Shown here: positions 1-11,765 of the stretch, one piece after another
Position numbering within the stretch: the stretch's first letter is position 1
How the letters are laid out: the number at the start of each line of letters is the position of its first letter
NCBI RefSeq assembly: GCF_033568475.1
Contig: NW_027331833.1
Span: 4,402,001-4,466,000, forward strand
DNA from: Henckelia pumila
Lineage: Eukaryota; Streptophyta; Magnoliopsida; Lamiales; Gesneriaceae
Length of the DNA stretch: 64,000 nucleotides
Reading direction: 5' to 3'
Notes under the pieces: model-generated
Told to the model about the DNA's origin: nothing
Seen by the model: the letters and a program-made list of their open reading frames with translations, nothing else
Database searches by the model: none
Translations under genes and position numbers: made by a program

Positions 1-818
1 GTGAAATTAAATTTTTTAAGAACCTTTACGACATAATGAGTTTGTTATAAAATAATTCTATCAGATGTTCTAGAGATTGTAAGCCCTAATATAATATCAC
101 ATAGTCCCAAATCTTTCATGTCAAAATATTTTTTGAACATTTTCTTAGTATTTACAATCAATTCATGGTTACTTCTCATAACTAACATGTCGTCTACATA
201 AAGATAGACAATTACATATGAAATTTTAGTACATTTAATGTAGACACACTTGTCACATTCATTGAATTTGAATCCATTTGACATCATTGTAGTGTCAAAT
301 TTTTCATGTCACTTCTTTGGTGCTTGTTTGAGATCGTATAGTGACTTGACAAGTTTACACACATTTCTCTCTTCTTCGGGTACAATAAACCCCTCTGGTT
401 GTTTCATATATATTTTTTCTTTCAATTTTCCATTCAAGAAAGCGGTTTTGACATCCATTTGATTAATCTTGAGATTATGCAATGCAGCAATGGCTATGAG
501 AACACGAATGGATGTGATCCTTGTAACCGAAGGGTATGTGTTAAAGAAATAATATCTCTCTTGTTGTCTAAAACCTTTAGCTACCAAGAGAGCTTTGTAT
601 TTATCTATAGATCCATCTTTCTCGTATTTCCTTTAAAGGATCCACTTGCATCCTAAAAGTTTACATTCTGGAGGAAGAACATCCAATTCCCAAGTATGAT
701 TATGCATGATAAAATCTATCTCATTTTGTATTGATTCCTTCCATAACGGAGCTTCTGGATTTGACAAAGTTTCTTGAATAATTCTTGGTTCATTATCAAA
801 CATATATGTTACCAAAAT
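1..818 (-). pseudogene. Copia-1 reverse transcriptase (degraded, runs off the left edge)
   Basis: This is the reverse transcriptase region of a Ty1/Copia polyprotein read on the minus strand. Three consecutive blocks are visible in the expected order: an N-terminal RT block with WKESIQNEID and NHTWEL (about 810-635), a block with QMDVKTAFLNGKL and SLYDLKQAPK (587-309), and the catalytic YVDDM block (287-45, motif near 184-210). The blocks are separated by stops or frameshifts, so no intact protein is made. The sequence upstream of this RT (protease-integrase) is missing here but is found on the same strand at 15.5-18.1 kb, so both pieces probably belong to one interrupted element. The RNase H and 3' LTR should lie left of the window. 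Family assignment is secure; joining the two halves is inference. Confidence 0.85.
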
Positions 819-2410
819 TGTAACGCCCGGAAATTCGCTTACGTAAACCCGCATGCATAATTAGGGTATTTAATGATTTAAAAAGAAGTTAAAAAGGGAT
901 TAAATGATTTTATGTGCTATTATGTGTATGATGCGATATATTTGCATGTTTTAAATGTTATTATAGAATTTAACCCGTTATTATGAAATTTATGAATTTA
1001 TTTGAGAAATGTAATTTTTGATCGTGTAGACGGGACCGTTGACAAACGAAATAGAGATTTTTCACCCAAAATATTTTATTGAAATTTCATGGGCCATAAA
1101 TTATTATTTTATTTTCAAAAAATAGAAGTTTATATATATATATATATAACTGTGTGTGTGTGTGTATAGAAGCCCGTTTTTTACTAGAATAAGTTATTTT
1201 AAGGACTTTCAATAGGCCTTAAAAAGCCCTTAAACTTATATTTTGATATTTATACATTAATTATCATATTTTTAGTTAATTAGGAGAACCCAACCCATTA
1301 ACCCAAAAACAAATATCAAAGATTTTACCCCGTTATTTCTTCCCATCTTCACGTCTTGCACCTTAGCTGCCCTACCAAATCTCAGCAGCCTCCTCCCCAT
1401 CAAGAACACACCACACACGATCACTTGGCAGATTTTTACAAAATTTTAAGATTCGTTCGTCCCGAAAAGCTTTATACTCGTCGAAATCGATTAGTTGCTT
1501 GAAATCTTCGAAAAAGGCACGTTTGATTCCTTATTTTCCACCTGTAAGATCTATATTATCACTGTTTTGAAGTTTTAAATCGTGTGATGTATTGTTGGTA
1601 TGCTGGAATCCATTTTCTCACGTTTTATGCATGTTTTGTTCGATTTTTTTGGACATATGATTGAGTATGGCTTGTTTTACTAACATGTGCTTGTTAGAGA
1701 GGCTGGCCAAGGGGTTGAGGGATGAGATAGGGTCCCTAGGGTCGTGGTTAGATGATGGTTTAGGCTGCTTGGTCACTTGTTTAGGCTGGAGCCACCAAAG
1801 AAGCAACATGAAGCGCAGATTGATCAGTTTATGTGCAATGGCTCGTTCTTGGTCCACAGGACGAGTTAGGGTCTGGTTTTAGTAGGGTTAGACCTGCAAT
1901 ATAGTGGGGAAGGTATTCCAAGTGGTGCTTTCGCCAGTGGTGGCCAGAGCTGGGCGGCCGAAGCCCTTAAAGGGTCGCTCAGTTTTCAGCGCGAGATGGA
2001 AGAGGGGCTAGGGTTTCGGGCAGGTTAGGGAAGCGGGCAGGGAGTTCGGTCAGGGGCTTCTCGAGTCGGTTTGGAATATTTTAGGGTTGAGTCATGTGGG
2101 TATGGGTACGGATACGGGTTATTTTATTTTGGGCCAGGGTAATTTAATTAATTAGTTAAGTGTATAATTAATTATTTTGAACTTGACTAGTAAATTGGTG
2201 TAATGAGCTTAAGTAATAAATTTATGTGAGCCCACTATATTTTCATGGGCCTAGTGACCCATGAGAATTATTAGGAAAGTGTTATTGGGTTAGATAATTA
2301 ATGGGATAGACTTAGCATTAATGGGTCAGATTAGTTGTTAATGGGATTGATGAAGTTTATGGGATAATTTAATTAATGGGCTTGGGTTGAGTAATGACCG
2401 GCTAAATCAG
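819..2410 (+). repeat. LTR-like sequence of an unidentified Gypsy element, interrupted by Athila-1
   Basis: The stretch opens with TGTAACGCCCGGAAATTCG, a start of the kind carried by plant chromovirus LTRs, directly after Copia-1 RT coding sequence. It contains no convincing coding frame. It has TA/TG simple repeats and a transcribed-leader-like stretch around 1380-1610. It ends where the Athila-1 LTR terminus begins at 2411. A possible continuation lies at 15160-15545 on the far side of the nested elements. No PBS or partner LTR is visible, so this may be a solo LTR or a truncated element. The plus orientation is inferred from the TGTAAC start. Confidence 0.45.
1129..1166. repeat. Microsatellite (TA)n-(TG)n
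   Basis: A run of about nine TA dinucleotides is followed, after a short break, by about eight TG dinucleotides. It lies inside the LTR-like stretch and has no coding overlap. Confidence 0.9.
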
Positions 2411-3282
2411 TGTGAATAAATTCTACTGGCGAGCGTACCAGGTCAAGGAATAGTAAAGTGAATAAAATCATATATCGTACTCACAGGGACTGTATAATTA
2501 TGAATACCAGAATATGATTATTTCTACTTAATCTAGACTAATCAAAAAGAGCGATTTTAGATTTTAAATAGTAACTAAATTGCAAATAAAATAAATTCAC
2601 TAAAACGCAGCAGAGATTAAAGGTTGAATTCAATTTGAGAAAAGCTCGATCAAGGACACACGTAGGTACCAGACAATTCATGCAACAAGTAGTCAATTTA
2701 AGACTCAGACTTAATCTTAATTCACGGGAATTCTCCTAAATTATTCAAATGACTATTTCTAGAACAATCAAACCTATTCAAATATTGACGGATTAATCTT
2801 TCGTAATTCTAATCAAATTTGAATGCATGACGAATTGTGAAAATTCAGTTTACACCCAAACCGCATAATGAAACTGAATTCTATTTCTAGTCGAATTTAC
2901 AATATGTTGATTGTCAAAGTGATCAAAATCGAAACCTCCTCTGTCGAATTGGAATCAATTAACATGCAAGCAAATAACTGGCCAAGAAATTCGCAAGATA
3001 AATATAAATTCGATAATCAATAAAATAAATTCAAGTCAGAAAATTCTCGAATAAACAACCAAATTTTCTACATAAATTGTCTGGCTCAATCACGTGGCCT
3101 TGATCGAAGAAATAAAACTACTCAAAGTTTAACATAATTCAAGAGCAAAAGTTTTTAATCCAAAACATAAATCAAAAAATCAAAAATAAAAAGAAAAGAA
3201 GAAATAGCAGATTCAGAAATGATGTTGGCCGCCTCTTGCCTTCAATGAAGTTGTGTAACCCTTATTCTGATAAATAGATTGA

Positions 3283-3290
3283 TATTTATA
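3283..3290 (-). promoter_or_regulatory. TATA box of the Athila-1 LTR
   Basis: TATAAATA occurs on the minus strand, about 70 bp downstream of the last dyad of the palindrome array, as expected for an LTR promoter at the U3/R boundary. Confidence 0.5.
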
Positions 3291-3357
3291 TGCTCAAGGG
3301 TTTTCAAAAGATAGTATTTTTCCCGAGCAAGAATTTCCTTTTTCAAAAACTCTGCAC

Positions 3358-3571
3358 GCATCGCTTGCTCGAGCGAGCACTTCTCTGTTCCAAAGTATTC
3401 ATTCTCACCTCGCTCGCTCGAGCAAGCATCACTCTCGCTCGAGCGAGCAGTCTTCTGTCTCGCAATCTTTTGTGGCACGTCTAGCTCGCTCGAGCGAGCT
3501 CTAGTCTTGCTCAAGCGAGCGATCTTCTGGAAATTATATTTGCCCTCTCTGGCTCGCTCGAGCAAGTCCTG
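3358..3571. repeat. Array of GCTCGCTCGAGCGAGC palindromes in the Athila-1 LTR
   Basis: About seven perfect or near-perfect copies of a 16-bp palindrome with a CTCGAG core occur at irregular spacing of roughly 20-50 bp. A degenerate outlier lies near 3757-3776. The array is directly upstream of the LTR TATA box on the minus strand. The same motif recurs at 6618-6798, inside the same element and just upstream of its 3' ORF. Confidence 0.85.
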
Positions 3572-4113
3572 TTCTGTTCAAATTTATGTTTTTTCCCAAT
3601 TTTTCCTACAAAATGGACCAGGAAGAGTATTATTCAGATAAATGAATTAAACATGCTAAAGCTAAATAAAACAATAACAAAAACAGATGAATGCACGAAA
3701 AACAAACACGAAAATATGCATATAAAACATAGTTATCAACTCCCTTATACTTAAGCCTTGCTCGCCCTCGAGCAAGACATACAACAAATATAATGCAATA
3801 ACACAAGTAAGAATGAATCATGTACATGACTGCCTCAGACGAGTTTCACTTCAATCAACTTAAAACCATAACAACTTCCAATTTTCCATAATACACCATC
3901 AATTTAACGTAAACGTGTGTGTGTGCCATGTTATTCTAGTTTCATGCAACTTCAAAAGAATCCATTCTAAGAATGCTTAGCGACCTATGACCATGCAATG
4001 CAAGTATCACAATCCAGCACTCCGTCATCTCAACGATCCCGAACACTTCATGCACTTTCTTGAGATTAATTGCGTACCTCCGTATTTTTCATCCGATATT
4101 TTTTTATGCCCCA

Positions 4114-4934
4114 TTAATTACCCCCAAACTTAGCTATAACTAAGATAGGATTCGAATTTCAATCCCCTCGTCTATAGCCCGGATGGAGCTACAATCCTAT
4201 TTAACCCGCAAACTTAGCCATGGAAAAATGATTAGGATTTCAATCATTTCTCATGCCTGGATGGAATTGTTATTTTAAAATATTCAAAAAATTTTAAACC
4301 CCATGAAATCCGCATACTTAGTCAAGAACAAAGAATTAGGATTTCAATCCCTTGCTCGTAACCCTGATGGAGTTAACATAATAAATTTTTTTTTTCAAAA
4401 TTTTTATTTAGGTACGCCCAAGATCATACAAGCAATGTTGAACAACCATCAAGAATCCAAAGCACTATCATGATCAACAAGCATCTATTATCGTGCAATG
4501 ATCAAACAAACATGAATATCATCAAATACATCGCTACACTACACTAGCCTAACATGCGTGCTTAATATGATTCACGAGTCAACCAACAGCTTCTCATATT
4601 TAATTAGAAGTAACATTGTCACCAAAACAATTTCTTTTTCGACTTGTTCAACTCAATCATAATTGGCTAACAATCATCATTCTACTCGCATCCACAACAA
4701 AAACAACATAATGATATGCATGATGACGAACTAAATGCAACGAACTAAACCAAATGAATGCAAAATATAATGAAGAACAAAACAACAAATAACGAAAACC
4801 CCCCCATACTTATCGAAAGCATTGCCCTCAATGATTCAGACACACAAACAAACACAAAACCAACAAAGAACAACGAACAAATGAAATGCAAAACAGAAAC
4901 AGAATGCACAAAACATAAAGGGAACTCCCCTGGT
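4114..4934 (-). repeat. Athila-1 3' spacer with repeated polypurine-tract-like units
   Basis: This is non-coding DNA between the env-position ORF and the 3' LTR. Three diverged tandem units of roughly 80-110 bp (about 4121-4390) each carry, on the minus strand, a CTAAGTTTGGGGG-like tract and a block resembling GGATTTCAATCC. A further ATAAGTATGGGGGG tract lies near 4797-4811, right after the ORF. The copy adjoining the LTR at 4121 is the likely primer for plus-strand DNA synthesis. The others look like duplicated PPTs. Confidence 0.6.
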
Positions 4935-6131
4935 CTACTGCGATGCGTGAGCATCGGGATCCTCCTCATGGTACTTCGGAGGCGGCATCTCGCGTTCAGC
5001 GAGTTCGAACTGGAAAGGTGGCACTTGATATGAGGGAGCTGGAGCGGCATACTGGAAATGGAAATGGAAAGGAGGCGAATATGGCATAGCAGCAGGAATG
5101 GGCGAAGTGTCGAGCCGCAAATGAGTAGTAATACCACTGAGTAGAGCATCCATCCTATTAAAATTTGCAGTAGCAGCAGCCATAAATTCATTCTGAACAT
5201 GAGAAAAAGCAGTAAGCTCATGAATGGCCTCAGGAAATGGACGACGGCAGGGCTGCGGTGGTGGTGGTGCAGGAGCGGAATTAGAAGCCGCTCGACCGCC
5301 CACATGAAAGTCTTTCCTCATCTTCTCATTTTTCTTCCGAACCAATGCCGCATCAACGGGCTGTCGCGGCTGCTGCCATTCTTTGTCGGATCAAACTTGG
5401 ACCCCAGCCTGAATGCATAACTCTGAAATGATGCTGGGAAAGAAAAGGTCCAAGGAGGATGAGTAGATAGAGCGCCGGATCTCACTATGAATAATTTGGC
5501 CGACATTGAGCGGCCACCCCAGACTCAAAGCAAATAGAAGAATAGCACTGACCATGTTAACACTACTTGTATGAGAGATAGGCATCAAACGCTTGGCAGT
5601 GAAGGCGAACCAAGTCAAAGCATCGACCAACAAAAATCTCTCAGGAAAATGCAGATACGTGTTTGGGTCATGCCACGTCGCCCCGTCAAAACACAATTGT
5701 TCCAAAATCTCGTTATAATCGGGGTCGACCTTCAAACTCTGATATAACATATCATCAATATCAGGAGTTTGAAGTAAGGCATTCAAAGTGTGTTCATCAA
5801 AAGAAACAATTTCACCCCGAACATACGCTTTACCATCCTCTCTCTCAGCAGCATTTGCATAAAACTCTTGCACTAAAGGTACAACTGCCGCCTTTGGTTG
5901 TTGACAAAAAACATCTCAATGTCTATATCCAATGTATATCGCTACACCACTGTCCCTATGCGTTAATTCCACACCCCTTTCAGGAATAGGGGTGCGATTG
6001 AGTTTAGCCTTATCGTACCTTTCTTTGGCTGTAGCATTGACGAATTTTCCGGCTATGCCCGACGAATACGAAGATGCCGGAGCTCTTTGGGAAGATGATG
6101 CACCATCCAACCTTGCTCTTTTAGGCACCAT
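4935..6131 (-). pseudogene. Athila-1 env-position ORF, putative plant transposon protein domain, frameshifted
   Basis: The reading frame starts at ATG 6131 (MVPKRARLDG), with a Ser-rich N-terminus. It continues after a frameshift near 5916-5873 into a block with YVRGEIVSFDEHTLN, DIDDMLYQSL and ISELCIQAGV (5873-5391). After a second disruption it ends in a Pro-rich tail (5345-4935). The middle block matches, by recollection, the family annotated as putative plant transposon protein domain. It also resembles the ORF at 31412-32407 in Athila-2 in order and motifs (VRGKLVAFDSRTIND, NIEDDEYQ, LITELCQSAG). The position, between the pol remnant and the 3' LTR, is where Athila elements carry their env-like ORF. 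I see no clear signal peptide or membrane anchor, so a role as an envelope is not supported. It is not intact. Confidence 0.65.
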
Positions 6132-6227
6132 GAATAATGAGTGATGATATGTAAATTCCGGCAAGAAGGAGGAGAAGAAGCGGACAGGTGGTTGAATCGG
6201 TGAGCTACTGTGACAGGGTATCTCGGA

Positions 6228-6443
6228 GGCGTGGCGAATTTGCAGCACTTGGCGGTGAACCCGTGAGGATAAAGATGAACGACGACTTGGATAGATGGGG
6301 TTGCTGCGAGTGATGGAAGGCGGATGATGTGCAGCTGGAGATATGTAAGATCGGTGATGGTGAATCGGCAAGCGGCGGATTTGGATAAACAACGAGGCGG
6401 CCGGCGGATTTGCAGCACTTGGCGGTGAACCCGTGAGGATGAA
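6228..6443. repeat. Pair of ~37-bp direct repeats upstream of the Athila-1 3' ORF
   Basis: The core TTTGCAGCACTTGGCGGTGA, continuing to CCCGTGAGGAT, occurs near 6238 and again near 6410, about 172 bp apart. The sequence between shares partial similarity, suggesting a local duplication in the leader of the env-position ORF. Confidence 0.8.
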
Positions 6444-6617
6444 ATTTAAAAAGGATGATGGTCGTGAGATGCCCCGTGAATTCCTTGCCCTGCAAATTTG
6501 GAATAAAATCAAGTCTTTGAGTGAGATTGGAGAAATTGGGGATTTAGGGTTCGAAGGGGAGAAGTGAAGAAATGAGAGAGAGAAGAAAGGTGATTCCTGA
6601 TTTATTATGTTTAAAAC

Positions 6618-6798
6618 ACGCTCGCTCGAGCGAGCTAGGGAGCTCGCTCTAGCGCGCTCACAATTACATCGGGTGCAGAGTGCCTCTCGCTCGAGCGAGA
6701 CCTGTGCTCGCTTGAGCGAGCAAAGTTTTCTAAAAAAAAATTTTCACCCAGAAACCCACTCGCTCGAGCGCATATGGCATCCGCTCAAGCAAGTGTCT
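6618..6798. repeat. Second array of CTCGAG-centred palindromes in Athila-1
   Basis: About six copies of the GCTCGCTCGAGCGAGC-type dyad, some decayed, lie just upstream (minus strand) of the env-position ORF leader. The motif is the one found in the Athila-1 LTR at 3358-3571. The array abuts the break at 6810/6811 where Athila-1 is fused to the Tekay-1 LTR. Confidence 0.8.
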
Positions 6799-6810
6799 TT
6801 ACCTCCAAAT

Positions 6811-8245
6811 AGCCGAATAACTTTGATGAGAATGATATTCCCAGTAAAAGCAACATAACATGCAATAACAAGTATAAATCAATAACATGATATCAAGACA
6901 ACATATTCAATGCTAAGACGAATAAAATGCATGTCTATAAAATCGGGATATCAATTCTGATAAACAAGTGATTGCTGCTATGCTTTTGGAATCCCAAGGA
7001 TGAGATCACGTAATGACTCACCGACTCTTTCAATCGAGGTGGTGCCACGTATCCCAATCCCCTAGACTTTGGTGCGACTACGAGGAGTATGCTGACACTA
7101 GGTGAACTTCTACAACCCAGGCCACTCGCAACATAGCCCCCAAAATGTTTAAATAAAAAGGGTCGTTCTGCCCGATAATCAAAGGTTTGGCTCAAGATGA
7201 ATGCATAAGAAACATAAAACATAAGCCACATAACAAAAGCTCAATTAACAACAAAATACAAGTTCCACATGCTAGAACAAGTATTAATGCAATTATATGA
7301 TTTTAAGGGAAAACTCAAGAACCAACTGTCTTGAGTATGCTATCCCGCTAAACGATGTCTGCTTGTACCTTTCAAAGCAAGTAGCTCCAACTCTGGATAC
7401 GCTACAAAAGAGGTTATATCAAAATCTATACAACCTAAACAATCAACAACGCTCAAGGTAAACTCTTTACCGCTCTTCGCCCAATTCTTCGACGATCGAA
7501 AGCTGCTAACACAGGGCTCGACAAACTCCAAATGATTCTGTACGGAGGCAAAGTAGATCAACAATGACGATCAAAACTCGATAGCCAAGTTCAACAACTC
7601 AAACGGTTCAAAATCTCTAAAACTCAAACCGGCGGCACAATGGCTATAAACTGATCAAACCGGAAACACTGACAGAAGTACAATATCGATATCAACTCAT
7701 ATCAATGCTAAGACAACAATAAAGGCTCAAACCCAACAAATCTCAAAACTCAATTTTCGAAATAGGCTTCCAAAAATCATAACAAATCTGAACGACGCTC
7801 TAATTCAAAACCGATTGAGAATAAAAGATCAGAACTCTGCCAAGCACAATATAACCAAAACTTAATCGATTCTAACAACATCCGAAAATCAAAGTTTAGC
7901 TGATCGAAGAAAAACTTACGATATAACGAAGCTCTCGCTGCAGTGATCGCTAATCTGCCTTCAGAAATAAATTCTAACGGACGGATCGAGCTCGGACTGA
8001 AATCTAAAAGCTTGAAGCTCAAAAGAGGCGCTTCAATGGAGGGAGGCGTGCAATGGGAGGAATATTAGGTGATGAAAAAGTCATTCCAAGTCAAAATAAT
8101 ATATAAAATCCAATATTTGTGTTTTAGTCCCTGAAATTTCAAAAATTTGCAAAATAAACCCCGATCAAAATCAAGTCGGCTCTCGACTTTTGCAACCTCT
8201 AATTATCTCAAATAAACTCGATTAAGATCAAATCAAGGCATTACA
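6811..8245 (-). repeat. Tekay-1 3' LTR, truncated at its downstream end
   Basis: On the minus strand it starts TGTAATGCC at 8245, directly after the typical polyprotein tail and polypurine tract (AGAGGGGGAGAAT). It aligns by eye with 13725-15159 over its whole length, including blocks such as GAATGATATTCCCAGTAAAA. Homology stops at 6811, so about 510 bp of the LTR, including the GC-rich dyads and the terminus, are missing. The lost part is replaced by Athila-1 sequence. Confidence 0.85.
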
Positions 8246-8339
8246 ATTCTCCCCCTCTAAGAAGAGATTTTGTCCTCGAAATCAATAAGAATCATAACTC
8301 ATAAGATAGAATAAAGAAAACTAAAGACAGTAAGAAGAA

Positions 8340-11300
8340 CTCACGTCATCCGAATAACTCAAGAAAACGCTATCTCATGTCAGATTCTGTCTCCCAAGTC
8401 GCTTCCTTGACGCCGTGATGGCTCCACTGCACTTTCACCAAAGGAATCAACTTGGTTCTGAGTTGTTTCTCCTTCTGATCAGGGATCTAAATCGTTCGCT
8501 CAAAGTAGCTCAGAGTCTCATCAAGCTCGGCTTCGTCAGGCTGAAGAATATGAGATGGATCTGGATGATACTTCCGCAACATAGAAATGTGAAAAACGTC
8601 GTGAATACCAGATAAAGACGGAGGGAGTGCAAGTCTGTAGGCAAGATCATCTAACTTCTCCAGAATCTCATACGGTCCGATGAATCTCGGAGATAACTTT
8701 TCTCTCTTATCAAATCTGACAGTGCCTCTGAAAGGTGAAATCTTCAAGAAGACTCGGTCTCCCTGCTCGAAACTCAGAGGTCTACGTCTGATATTTGCAT
8801 ACTTCTCCTGTCTATCCTGAGCCAACTTCATTCTCGTCTGAATGATCTTAACTTGTTCTGCCATATCTCGAAGCATATCCGGTCCCAAATCAGGTGACTT
8901 GGACAAATTGTCCCAAAACAAAGGAGATTGGCACTTTTTATCGTACAAAGCCTCAAAAGGCGCCATACCGATACTCGCTTGGAAGCTGTTGTTGTAAGAA
9001 AACTCGACAAGAGGCAAAGAATCCTGCCAACTAGTGCCAAAGTCTAGCACTACTGCTCAAAGCATATCCTATAACGTCTGGATAGTCCGCTCTGACTGTC
9101 CATCGATCTGAGGATGATAAGCTGTACTCAGATGCAATCGAGTACCAAGTGCCTCTTGAAGACTATGCCAAAAGTACGAAGTGAATCTAGGGTCTCGGTC
9201 TTAAAAGATCGACTTTGGCACACCATGCAATCTCACAACGTTGATAACATACAACTCAGTCATCTGATCGTGACTATACGTCATCCTGTACGGAATAAAG
9301 CAAGCAGACTTCGTCAATATGTCGATCACTACCCAAACAGCATCGCATCCTCGAACAGATCGCGGTAGCTTCGTGAATAAATCCATTGAAATGTGATCCC
9401 ACTTCCATTCAGGAACAGATAGACTGTGCAACAGACCACCCGGTCGCTTCCTTTCTGCTTTCACTTGCTGACAGTTCAAACATAGAGATACAAAATCCGC
9501 AACATCGCTCTTCATCTTCTTCCACCAAAACTGATTCTTCAGATCGTTGTACATATTACGACCTCCAGGATGATTACTGAACCGATTTCAATGAGCCTCT
9601 CGGAGAATACGTTGCCTCAACTCCGAAATATCAGGCACAACAATACGATTATTCACAAAAAAAACATCATCTCTAACCTGAAATTTAGACTGATGCCCAG
9701 ATCTGACTTTCTCTACTGAAATCTGAGTGCTCGGATTAGACTTCTGTGCTTCCTTGATCAAAATAAACAACTCTGGCTTGGCTTGAATAGCAAATACTCT
9801 GATAGACTTCCTATCTATTTCAAACTTCAAACCAGAAGTGCAACAGTCGTTGATCAACTGAGAAACACCGATAGTAGAAAGAGCTAAAGAACAAAGCTTT
9901 CGGATTAAGGCATCTGCAACTGCATTCGACTTTCCCCGATAATACTTGATTTCACAATCGAAATCCTTCAACAGATCTAACCATCTTCTCTGTCTCATAT
10001 TCAGCTCTGCCTGGGAAAACAAATACTTAAGACTCTTATGATCAAAAAAGATCTCGAAAGACTCACCATACAGATAGTGACGCCAGATCTTCAAAGCAAA
10101 GACAATCACAGCGAGTTCAATATCATGAACCGGATAACGAGTCTCGTGCGGCTTCAGATGCCTCGATGCATACGCTATCACATGCTTATGCTCCATAAGA
10201 ACGCATCCCAAACCTCGGTTAGAAGCATCACAATACACTGTAAAACCTCCAGTACCTGATGGAATAGAAAGAATCGGAGCACTAGTCTGTCTCCTCTTCA
10301 GATCGACGAAACTAGCCTCACAATCTGCAGTCCAAACAAAAGGCGCATTCTTCTGAGTCATTTGGGTAATTGGCTTGGCAATAGACGAGAATCCCTTGAT
10401 GAATCGGCGATAATAACCAGCTAAACCCATAAAGCTTCGGATCTTGTGTACTGATGTCGGTCTAGGCCAATTCATAACCGCTTCAATCTTGCTGGGATCG
10501 ACAGAAATCCCATCTCCAGAAATAATATGACCGAGAAATACAACTCGATCCAACCAGAATTCACATTTAGATAGCTTGGCAAACAACTGTTCAATTCGCA
10601 AAATCTTCAAGACGACCCTCAAATGCTCTGCATGGTCAGTACGGTTCTTCGAGTAGATAAGAATATCATCGATAAAGATAATAACAAACTCATCTAAATA
10701 TTGCTGAAATATACGGTTCATCAAACCCATAAAAACCTATAGAGCGTTAGTCAAATCGAACGGAATGACTATAAACTCAAAATGACCATACCTCGTTCTG
10801 AATGCGGTCTTAGGAACATCTTCCTCACGCACTCTCAGCTGATGTTAACCTGACCTCAGATCAATCTTCGTATAGACAGAAGAACCATGCAGCTGATCAA
10901 AAAGGTCATATATTCGGGGTAAAGGATACCTGTTTTTTACTGTAGCCTGATTCAATTGATGGTAGTCAATACAGAGCCGCATAGAACCATCCTTCTTTGG
11001 AACAAACAGAACAGGAGCACCCCAAGGCGATACACTAGGTCTGATGTATCCCTTGGCAATCAAATCCTCAAGTTTCTCCTTCAATTCTCTCAATTCAACC
11101 GATGCCATATGATACGGAGCTTTGGAAATAGGTTGAGTACCTGACACTAGATCAATGCTGAATTTGATCTCTAGAATAGGCGGCAATCCAGGAATCTCTT
11201 CCGGAAACACATCAGCAAATTCTCTAATCATTGGTATATCAACCCATTTAGGGCTATATTTTAGTACATCAACTGCATAAATCAAAAATTCCTCTGCACC

Positions 11301-11765
11301 TCTTTGTAACAAACGAGTCATAGATAACACTAAAATCAAAGAAATTCTATATCGAGAACCCTTACCAAAGAATTTCCACTCGTCTGCCATTTCAGGTCTG
11401 AATCTGACAACCTTCAGAAAACAATCGACGGTTTCCCTGTACTCGGTTAAAGCATCTATACCAACAATACAGTCAAAATCTGACAGCCCAAGTACAATAC
11501 AATCGAACTCTAACAAATTTCCCTCAAAACAAAGTTCACAGTTCCTGACTAATCTAACAGAAACAATTCCTCCATCCAAAGGTGAAGTAACAGCTACTAC
11601 AGTAGGCAACAACTCAATTTGCAAAGCATGCATCAACACAAATTTTTCAGAGATAAAAGAATGAGAAGAACCTGTATCTATCAGTACATGAGAAGAATAA
11701 CCAAAAATCAAACAGTTACCTGCTATAACATCGTCAGGTGATGCCTGGGCCTGATCCTCTGTCAA
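8340..11765 (-). pseudogene. Tekay-1 pol: protease, RT, RNase H, integrase, chromodomain (degraded)
   Basis: Minus-strand Ty3/Gypsy pol in the order PR-RT-RH-INT. Protease: [13 protein letters not shown] (near 11690). [31 protein letters not shown] and, after a break near 10845-10730, [10 protein letters not shown] (near 10670). RNase H: FTVYCDAS and [14 protein letters not shown] (about 10240-10120). Integrase: zinc-binding LCLNCQQVK (near 9480), core DLFTKLPRS, then the GTVRFDKREKLSPRFIGPYE region (about 8700). C-terminal chromodomain: VKVQWSHHGVKEATWE (near 8440-8380). The chromodomain and the initiator-Met-type PBS fit the Tekay/Del chromovirus clade. Several stops and frameshifts make it inactive. 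Confidence 0.9.

Larger units (their letters stand above)
2411..4113 (-). repeat. Athila-1 3' LTR
   Basis: Read on the minus strand this LTR begins TGGGGCAT just after a polypurine tract (AAGTTTGGGGG near 4121-4132) and ends TTCACA at 2411. The end region has the same layout as the Athila-2 LTR end in this window: CCCTGTG, then a stretch resembling CGATATATGATTT, then TACGC and TTCACA. It contains a TATA box, an array of CTCGAG-centred palindromes, and no coding frame. No second LTR of this element is present because its 5' half is missing. The candidate outer target-site bases are ATCAG at 2406-2410. Confidence 0.7.

Noticed and set aside
1618-1882. Overlapping 73- and 79-codon frames on opposite strands
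   Set aside because: No family similarity; they lie in LTR-like non-coding sequence.
3358-3571. Regularly repeated palindromes resembling a CRISPR array
   Set aside because: Spacing is irregular, the repeats are plain palindromes inside a plant LTR, spacers are not unique fixed-length units, and no cas genes are present.
4745-5305. 186-codon hydrophobic frame on the minus strand
   Set aside because: It overlaps the env-position ORF in another frame; the hydrophobicity comes from the shifted reading of a Pro/Ala-rich tail.
6607-6858. 83-codon plus-strand frame rich in Ser/Arg/Leu
   Set aside because: It is a translation of the palindrome array; the repeat explains it.
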